Assembly (NCBI GenBank): GCA_947594425.1
Contig: CANQED010000001.1
Coordinates: 1-64,000, forward strand
Source: an uncultured Ruminiclostridium sp.
Lineage (GTDB): Bacteria > Bacillota > Clostridia > Oscillospirales > Ruminococcaceae
Reading direction: 5' to 3'
DNA length: 64,000 bases
The first letter of the stretch is position 1; each line of letters starts with the position of its first letter. Shown here one piece after another: positions 59,232 to 64,000 of the stretch. The notes under the pieces were generated by a model. It was not told the DNA's origin. It saw only the letters and a program-made list of their open reading frames with translations, and did not search any database. A program made the translations under genes and the position numbers.

Positions 59232-61583
59232 TTAACGCGTGTAGCCGGTGTGCAATTCGACGTCATCTAATATGTTATTGCCTAAAATCAAATTGTTCCA
59301 TTCTTCAACTGTACCACCGTAATATACTTTTTCAAGTTTTACATTTAAATAATCATTGTATACAAAAGCATTTATATCTATTTCTTTGACACTCTTGGGT
59401 ATGACAACCGTAGTTAACGGTGTGTCATAAAATGTAAACTGTTTTATTATCGTTACTCCGTCAGGTATTTCAAAATATCTCAGATTATTGCAATAGTTGA
59501 AAGCGCCTTCACCGATTTCTTTAATATTGTTAGATGCGCTTATATTAATATTAGATAACTGACTGAAAAGAAATGCATCTTCTGCTACTTCGGTAACCGT
59601 ATCCGGTATGGTAAATGAACCTGTTTTATCTCTGGGACAACTTAAAAGCGTTGTTTTATTTTTATTATACAAAACACCGTTTTCGCTCGAATAATAATTA
59701 TTATTGCTGTCAACCGTTATTTTTTTCAAATAATAGCACGAGTAAAGCGAGGATACATTTATAGATTTAATTCCTGCCGGTATATATATTTCTGTAATCT
59801 CATAATTAATTGAATTATTATTGTTCGAAAAAGCACTTTCTCCTATGCTTGTAACCTTTACTCCGGAAATACTGGAGGGAATTACCACTTTATCGTCGTT
59901 GCCTACATAAGAAGATATCTCCAACGTTCCGTTAGTCAATAGCCTTGTAGTGAAATCTTCGGCAGGCGACGAGTTATAGTCCGAGTTCGGCTTTTCGGTA
60001 GCGGGCTTTTGTGTCTGCGGCTTTTCAGTAACAGGCTTTTGTGTCTGCGGCTTTTCGGTCTCAGCGGGCTTCTGAGTCTGGGGCTGAGAAGCGCTTTGTG
60101 ACGGGTCGGTGTCGGAGAGATAATCCTTATGTATAAATGAGCCGTCCTCCAGCTTATAATAATCCGTATCGGTTTTGGCGATGATTTTTACGCTGCTGCC
60201 CTGCTTATGCAGCTCCACCCTTTTTGAGCCTACTACTGCTTCCTTGCGCGAATAGCAGTCTACGGTCACATATTTTACGCCCGAGGCCTCGGTCTCCTCC
60301 CATTTCGGAGATGAGCTGTCCGTTTTGTCGGTCTGTGTGACGTCGGCAGACGAGGTATCGTCTTCTTTTGAAGTTGACGATGTGTCAGACGCGGTGCTGC
60401 TTTCTTCCGAGGCGTCTGACTGCTCGTCGTTGGCAGAGCTGTCAGAAGAGTCGTCGGTATTTTCGTCCGAGTATTCGCTTTCGGCCACGTATACCGCCTG
60501 ACCGTCATTGTTTGCCTTTATCAAAAGCAGCACAGCGGCTGCGGCTGCTATGACGGCAGCGGCAATTGCGGCTATCTTTATCCACAGCGGCAGCTTTTTC
60601 TTCTTCTCTACTGTCGCGTCGTCCGCGTCATCCGCGTCGTATACGGCCTTTGCGGGTTGGAGCTCTTCGCTCTCGGCCGCCTTTATATCGTCGTGGTGCG
60701 CGTTATCAGCCTCGCTTTTTGCAAACAAAGCGTCGACATCCTTAGCAAACTTGCTCTTGCTCTGAGCGGAAAGAGGCTCTGCGTCTTGCGCGGGAGCGGT
60801 CTCTGCGGGGAGAGGCTCGGGGTCTTGCTCGGGCGCGCTCTCTGTGGGGAGAGGCTCAGCGTCTTGCACGGGCGCGGTCTCTGCGGGGAGGGGCTCGGGG
60901 TCCTGCGCGGGAGCGGTCTCTGCGGGGAGAGGCTCAGCGTCCTGCGCGGGAGCGCTCTCTACAGGGAGAGGCTCGGGGGCTTGCGCGGGCGCGGTCTCTA
61001 TAGCTACGCTCACTGCGGTAGGCTTTTTCTTATCGGAAATATCCTCGACAAACCACTTATCGCTAAACGGCTCGCGCTTGTCGGAATAATCCTCCGGCTC
61101 ATAATCCTCCGGCTTAGACACTACTATCGTATTATCGGGCGCGCCCTTGCATTCGTCCATATCATGCGCGGAATATAATTTACTGAAAAACTCATCCGTG
61201 CCCGAAAGCTTATATTTAAATACAGACTGTGTAGCGGACAGCTGCATTTCCATTCCGAGCGACATCTCGACCGATTCGAGGATAACGGAGATAAGCTTTT
61301 TCATCTTCATAAGCGCGAAATTGATCTCTCTTCTGCAATTATGCGAGTTAAGAGCATTTTCGGTGATAAAGGCTATACATATCGCGCTTTTATTTAAGTG
61401 GCTCGCTATTATTTCGGGCCACTCAGAGCCGGGGTCTATCCCCTCGTCATACCATATTCTGTATCCGTCCTTTGCCAGCTGCTCAATAATCGGGAACACC
61501 TGAGCTCTGTCCTTGTGGCAATAGCTGATAAAAATATATTTTTCATTTCCGTCATATGGCTTTACGGAGCATCTTTTTTTCAT
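59232..61583 (-). CDS. TIR - transmembrane - SH3 - LRR protein (Toll-like in reverse order)
   Basis: A 783-residue protein. Residues ~14-140 are a TIR domain: YIFISYCHKDRAQVFPIIEQL, BB-loop-like YDEGIDPGSEWPEII, and NSHNCRREINFAL, in which the Glu after Cys is the position of the catalytic Glu of NAD-cleaving TIRs. Then come six 13-residue Pro/Glu repeats (~198-275), an acidic linker, a basic-flanked membrane helix (~332-356), and a Ser/Thr/Asp-rich outer stalk. An SH3-like domain (VDCYSRKEAVVGSKRVELHK) and QTQKP repeats precede a C-terminal BspA-type LRR (~550-770). The topology is N-inside: a cytoplasmic TIR and extracellular LRR. ATG 61583 follows GGAGGAAG. Confidence 0.88.
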   Translation of the reverse strand: MKKRCSVKPYDGNEKYIFISYCHKDRAQVFPIIEQLAKDGYRIWYDEGIDPGSEWPEIIASHLNKSAICIAFITENALNSHNCRREINFALMKMKKLISVILESVEMSLGMEMQLSATQSVFKYKLSGTDEFFSKLYSAHDMDECKGAPDNTIVVSKPEDYEPEDYSDKREPFSDKWFVEDISDKKKPTAVSVAIETAPAQAPEPLPVESAPAQDAEPLPAETAPAQDPEPLPAETAPVQDAEPLPTESAPEQDPEPLPAETAPAQDAEPLSAQSKSKFAKDVDALFAKSEADNAHHDDIKAAESEELQPAKAVYDADDADDATVEKKKKLPLWIKIAAIAAAVIAAAAAVLLLIKANNDGQAVYVAESEYSDENTDDSSDSSANDEQSDASEESSTASDTSSTSKEDDTSSADVTQTDKTDSSSPKWEETEASGVKYVTVDCYSRKEAVVGSKRVELHKQGSSVKIIAKTDTDYYKLEDGSFIHKDYLSDTDPSQSASQPQTQKPAETEKPQTQKPVTEKPQTQKPATEKPNSDYNSSPAEDFTTRLLTNGTLEISSYVGNDDKVVIPSSISGVKVTSIGESAFSNNNNSINYEITEIYIPAGIKSINVSSLYSCYYLKKITVDSNNNYYSSENGVLYNKNKTTLLSCPRDKTGSFTIPDTVTEVAEDAFLFSQLSNINISASNNIKEIGEGAFNYCNNLRYFEIPDGVTIIKQFTFYDTPLTTVVIPKSVKEIDINAFVYNDYLNVKLEKVYYGGTVEEWNNLILGNNILDDVELHTGYTR
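60759..60992 (-). repeat. Six 39-bp tandem repeats in the TIR gene
   Basis: Six units encode variants of APAQDAEPLPAET (13 residues). They are near-identical at DNA level and GC-rich, a likely site of copy-number change that would alter the length of the linker between TIR and membrane. Confidence 0.8.
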
Positions 61584-61605
61584 ATCGTCACACTTCCTCC
61601 GCCGA

Positions 61606-61971
61606 TTATTCTTCTATACATAAAATATCCAAAAGCCCTGAAAGCTCAAAATTATCCTTGACGTTCTCGGACAAATTTGTAAGAACAAATTCCGAGGTTT
61701 CTTTCTCGTCGATAATTTGCTGGATAGAGAGCAACGCTTTCATAGCTAAGCTTGCTATATAGGTTACATTTCCTAAGTCGATCTTGACTTTATCGAACAC
61801 CGAGATCAAAGCCATGATCTCATCCTCAAACTCATGAGCCACCTCGTTGTTTATCTCGCCGGAAACCGTAACAAGGATAAAATCGCCCTCTTTTTTCTCG
61901 AGCATAGAAAACACCAAGACATCGTCCGTGTACACTTCGAGGGTATTTGCATTCATCTTACGAGTATTCAT
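61606..61971 (-). CDS. STAS-domain protein (anti-sigma-factor-antagonist type)
   Basis: A 121-residue protein with a STAS fold: FILVTVSGEINNEVAHEFEDEIMALISVFDKVKIDLGNVTYIASLAMKALLSIQQII...FVLTNLSENVKDNFELSGLLDIL. The usual D-S-x-G at the phosphorylation helix reads ASLAM: a Ser is kept, but the Asp and Gly are lost. Partner kinase or anti-sigma genes are not visible nearby. ATG 61971 follows AGGAGAGG; the longer frame adds hydrophobic residues upstream of that site. It lies 23 bases before the TIR gene, so it may relay a signal with it. Confidence 0.78.
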   Translation of the reverse strand: MNTRKMNANTLEVYTDDVLVFSMLEKKEGDFILVTVSGEINNEVAHEFEDEIMALISVFDKVKIDLGNVTYIASLAMKALLSIQQIIDEKETSEFVLTNLSENVKDNFELSGLLDILCIEE

Positions 61972-62049
61972 AAATTCCTCTCCTATAATAATTATATAAT
62001 AAATATGCATTAAGCATAAATATTGTCTTAATTAAAGGCCGCAAAATAT

Positions 62050-62241
62050 TTAATATTTAGAATTTAATCTTCGGATAAATTCGCTGAGATCCTCTTTTCT
62101 TGCGGCATATACCATATCCAACGAATTTTCGTCGAGTTCCTCTTGAGCATATGAATTTACAATTTGCGTCAGCTTATCGTCGACTCCGTATTCCTGTGTT
62201 TTAAATATCTCGTACAGCTTTCTTTCGATATCCTCATTCAT
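62050..62241 (-). CDS. Small acidic helical protein
   Basis: A 63-residue protein: MNEDIERKLYEIFKTQEYGVDDKLTQIVNSYAQEELDENSLDMVYAARKEDLSEFIRRLNSKY in total. It is helical, acidic and has no membrane segment or leader motif. ATG 62241 follows AGGAGGGGAG. It lies between the precursor peptides and the STAS gene. It may be a regulator or a maturation helper for either; no family is recognised. Confidence 0.62.
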   Translation of the reverse strand: MNEDIERKLYEIFKTQEYGVDDKLTQIVNSYAQEELDENSLDMVYAARKEDLSEFIRRLNSKY

Positions 62242-62293
62242 ATGCTCCCCTCCTATCATACTTATTTAGTAACAGTCTTTTGTTAATAATTTT

Positions 62294-62321
62294 GAGCGGC
62301 GACCGAAAACGGTCGACGCTC
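62294..62321 (-). terminator. Hairpin after the precursor-peptide genes
   Basis: GAGCG and CGACCG pair with CGGTCG and CGCTC around AAAA with one symmetric mismatch, flanked by TTTT/AAAA. It probably reduces transcription from the peptide genes into the small-protein/STAS/TIR genes. Confidence 0.6.
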
Positions 62322-62333
62322 AAAACATCAAAC

Positions 62334-62663
62334 TTAGCAAACGCCAAAGGTTTTGTACACCCAGTCACAGAATTTACCGCCGTATTTCCAGCCTAATTTT
62401 AACGCGCCTACGCAAATGGATATGGTCTCCTGCAATCCAAAGCCCGCGCCGCCCGAGACCTCGTCAAGAGATTCGGCGTCAAGCTCTGACGACGTATTCA
62501 TTTTTACGAGGCTGTTTGACAATTGCTGAACATCGCTTTCAGAAAGCTCAACACCGTTCTCGGCAAAAGCCTTGCTGAGGTCATTCATACTTTTGAGCGA
62601 GTCCAAATTGTTCATAAACTCGGGATCGTTCAACAACTCTACGATTTTTTCTTCTTTAGTCAT
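62334..62663 (-). CDS. Nif11-leader precursor peptide 2
   Basis: A 109-residue peptide precursor. The leader (1-72) is of the Nif11-like type (EEKIVELLNDPEFMNNLDSLKSMNDLSKAFAENGVELSESDV) and ends in LDEVSGG, a double-glycine cleavage site. The 37-residue core starts AGFGLQETISICVGAL and ends KFCDWVYKTFGVC, with three Cys and several Gly/Trp. ATG 62663 follows AAGGAAC. It is 11 bases after precursor 1. The core could be a cyclised or disulfide-containing RiPP or an unmodified bacteriocin-like peptide. Confidence 0.82.
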   Translation of the reverse strand: MTKEEKIVELLNDPEFMNNLDSLKSMNDLSKAFAENGVELSESDVQQLSNSLVKMNTSSELDAESLDEVSGGAGFGLQETISICVGALKLGWKYGGKFCDWVYKTFGVC

Positions 62664-62674
62664 TTTAATGTTCC

Positions 62675-63001
62675 TTATCTGCGCTTTAATGCACGAGCAC
62701 CGTAGCCTGTGAAGAAGCCTATTGCCGCAGAGCCGATAGCAAAGCATGCCAAGCAGCTTGCTGTAATAAGTATTCCGCCCGAAACATTGTCGAGATCCGA
62801 CGCGTCTAATTCGCCGTTCTTAGAGACTGCCGCGGATTCTTTTACCATAGAAGCGATATCCTCCTCGGATAACTGTACTCCGTAATCGGCGAAAAGCTTT
62901 TGACACTCCCGGTCGGTCTCCACCGTATTAAGCTTTTCGATAAACTCGGGATTTTCGAGCAGCTTGCTTGCCTCTTCAAATCTTTTCTCAATTTGTGCCA
63001 T
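62675..63001 (-). CDS. Nif11-leader precursor peptide 1
   Basis: A 108-residue precursor. The leader (1-76) is Nif11-like (EEASKLLENPEFIEKLNTVETDRECQKLFADYGVQLSEEDI) ending LDNVSGG. The 32-residue core is hydrophobic with GxxxG spacing (ITASCLACFAIGSAAIGFF, then TGYGARALKRR), two Cys and a basic tail, like membrane-active bacteriocins. ATG 63001 follows GGAGG. A weak promoter (TTGCAA, TATATA, 19-base gap) lies at 63055-63085 on the minus strand. The 90-base gap to the exporter gene contains nothing else. Confidence 0.82.
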   Translation of the reverse strand: MAQIEKRFEEASKLLENPEFIEKLNTVETDRECQKLFADYGVQLSEEDIASMVKESAAVSKNGELDASDLDNVSGGILITASCLACFAIGSAAIGFFTGYGARALKRR

Positions 63002-63091
63002 TTTGATATTCCTCCGTATAAATTTTTATTTTTCAGCATCTCTGCTGTCATCTATATATACACGTCAAAACCGAAAGTGTTGCAAAAAAAT

Positions 63092-64000
63092 TTATACAAT
63101 TTGTCTGCTTGCCAAATTATAGAAGAGCGAGCGGTTGTTCATAAGCTCCTCGTAGGTGCCCTGCTCGACTATATGCCCCTTGTCGATAACGATTATCCTG
63201 TCGCATTTAATAATGGTGCTCAGCCTATGAGCGATGACTATCCTTGTCGCGTCCATCTTTTCGAGAGCATCGCACACCATACCCTGAGTGATATTGTCAA
63301 GGGCACTTGTAGCCTCGTCAAAAAACACTATCTTCGGGTTTGATATTATCGCGCGGGCAATAAGTATCCTCTGCTGCTGTCCTCCCGAAATAGTGCCGCA
63401 ATCCTCCGAAAGCACGGTATTAAGCTTCATGGGCATAGCGTCTATATCATCCTTAAGTCCAACGGCCTCTACGACCCTTTCGACGTCCTTTACGGTAGCC
63501 CGGGGCGCGGTTATGGTTATATTTTCAAATATGCTCCCGGATATGAGCTTTCCCGACTGCAAGACTACGCCCATCTTTTTGCGAAGCTCTCTTTTATCAA
63601 TGCTTTCGAGATCCTTGTTGTCGTAGTATATTTTACCGGAGGTAGGCTTTTCAAAGCCGAGCATAAGCTTCATAAGCGTGGATTTTCCGCAGCCTGACGA
63701 GCCGATAAGCCCTACATACTCGCCGGGCTTGATATTGAGCGATATTTCATCCAGCACAAGCGGGCTGTCCTGCTCATATGCAAAGGACACATTGTTTATT
63801 TCTATCTGACCGCTGATATCCCCGGGCAGCTCTTTAGCCTCGTCATATTCGGGAAGCTCCGTCAAAACGGGCATAAGTCTGTCCATGTTGGGCTTTTCGC
63901 TCTTATACGAAACCGCGGCGTTTACCAGCCGGAGAAAATATGCGGAAAACGCGCCGAACAAAGAGCTGAACGCGATAAACGTACCAAGCCCTATGCTTGT
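63092..64000 (-). CDS. ABC exporter of the bacteriocin/NHLM type (5' end outside window)
   Basis: The frame is open to base 64000, so only the C-terminal ~300 residues are seen: the end of the membrane domain (IGLGTFIAFSSLFGAF) and a complete nucleotide-binding domain with Walker A GSSGCGKSTLMK, Q-loop VVLQSGKL, signature TISGGQQQRI, Walker B IVFFDEATSALD and H-loop IAHRLST. This matches peptide exporters that pair with double-glycine leader peptides, such as NHLM/PCAT systems. A peptidase domain, if present, would lie beyond the window. It is upstream of the two Nif11-leader precursors. Confidence 0.88.
   Translation of the reverse strand, partial: TSIGLGTFIAFSSLFGAFSAYFLRLVNAAVSYKSEKPNMDRLMPVLTELPEYDEAKELPGDISGQIEINNVSFAYEQDSPLVLDEISLNIKPGEYVGLIGSSGCGKSTLMKLMLGFEKPTSGKIYYDNKDLESIDKRELRKKMGVVLQSGKLISGSIFENITITAPRATVKDVERVVEAVGLKDDIDAMPMKLNTVLSEDCGTISGGQQQRILIARAIISNPKIVFFDEATSALDNITQGMVCDALEKMDATRIVIAHRLSTIIKCDRIIVIDKGHIVEQGTYEELMNNRSLFYNLASRQIV

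Noticed and set aside
60759-60992. CRISPR array from regularly spaced GC-rich units
   Set aside because: The units are contiguous 39-bp coding repeats in the TIR gene without spacers.
62260-62333. tRNA or small structured RNA gene near 62.3 kb
   Set aside because: The structure is a simple hairpin with A/T flanks typical of a terminator; no tRNA arms are present.

Overview
The window looks like a chromosome segment of a low-to-mid GC gut Clostridium-class Firmicute, probably Oscillospiraceae/Ruminococcaceae. The signs are strong AGGAGG ribosome sites, sigma-A promoters, BspA-type leucine-rich-repeat and FN3 surface proteins, a Firmicutes-type WXG100/EssC secretion locus and Nif11-leader peptides. 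I cannot name the species.

Bases 1-12.6 kb are the end of a prophage or related mobile element on the + strand: a tail-associated GH18 protein (cut by the window start), holin, three-domain endolysin, a sigma-like HTH/zinc protein, a SHOCT-like protein and two tandem large serine recombinases. A cargo block follows (XRE regulator, DUF4268 nuclease-like protein, unknown protein, GNAT, TfoX-N, NUDIX, HEAT). The element ends inside a type I restriction-modification locus: hsdM survives only from its SAM-binding motif onward, fused to element sequence, and is followed by hsdS. A 17-bp repeat (16/17 identical) lies just after the recombinase terminator and again at the hsdM junction, so the cargo may have been added at a re-used attachment site.

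Bases 13.6-20.9 kb hold hsdS, an HD phosphohydrolase, a broken chimeric gene and a minus-strand operon: circularly permuted ATP-grasp, alpha-E, transglutaminase and two M14-type AstE/aspartoacylase proteins, one of which has lost its catalytic residues. Its promoter is near-consensus, but a terminator-like hairpin sits in its leader.

Bases 21.0-42.9 kb are the most interesting part. A 20-kb minus-strand block runs XRE regulator, FHA protein, PP2C phosphatase, small membrane protein, Ser/Thr kinase with beta-propeller, large wall-anchored surface protein, FHA protein, MinD/CpaE-like ATPase, YukD, EssC, WXG100, coiled-coil and WXG-like helpers, a 514-residue putative effector and DUF4176. Directly upstream of the first gene is a 1.46-kb segment bounded by 25-bp perfect inverted repeats. 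Each repeat is a complete tyrosine-recombinase site (two 10-bp arms around an asymmetric 5-bp spacer). Inside are a tyrosine recombinase and a perfect-consensus sigma-A promoter. As sequenced, the promoter points away from the operon into a terminator; after inversion it would fire straight into it. I infer a phase-variable switch for the type VII secretion/kinase locus.

Bases 43.0-50.9 kb are a SWIM / HEAT-like / MoxR AAA+ / DUF5682 / VWA operon. Bases 51.0-54.6 kb hold a double-GNAT acetyltransferase behind a 12-residue leader peptide with mutually exclusive hairpins, a DUF402 protein and an ECF-like sigma factor with a long C-terminal extension.

Bases 54.8-64.0 kb are a minus-strand envelope and signalling group: an LRR/FN3 secreted protein, a lipoprotein, a zinc-ribbon membrane protein, a TIR-TM-LRR protein (the reverse domain order of Toll receptors), a STAS protein, a small protein, two Nif11-leader/GG precursor peptides and an ABC exporter cut by the window end. 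I saw no rRNA, tRNA or CRISPR array.
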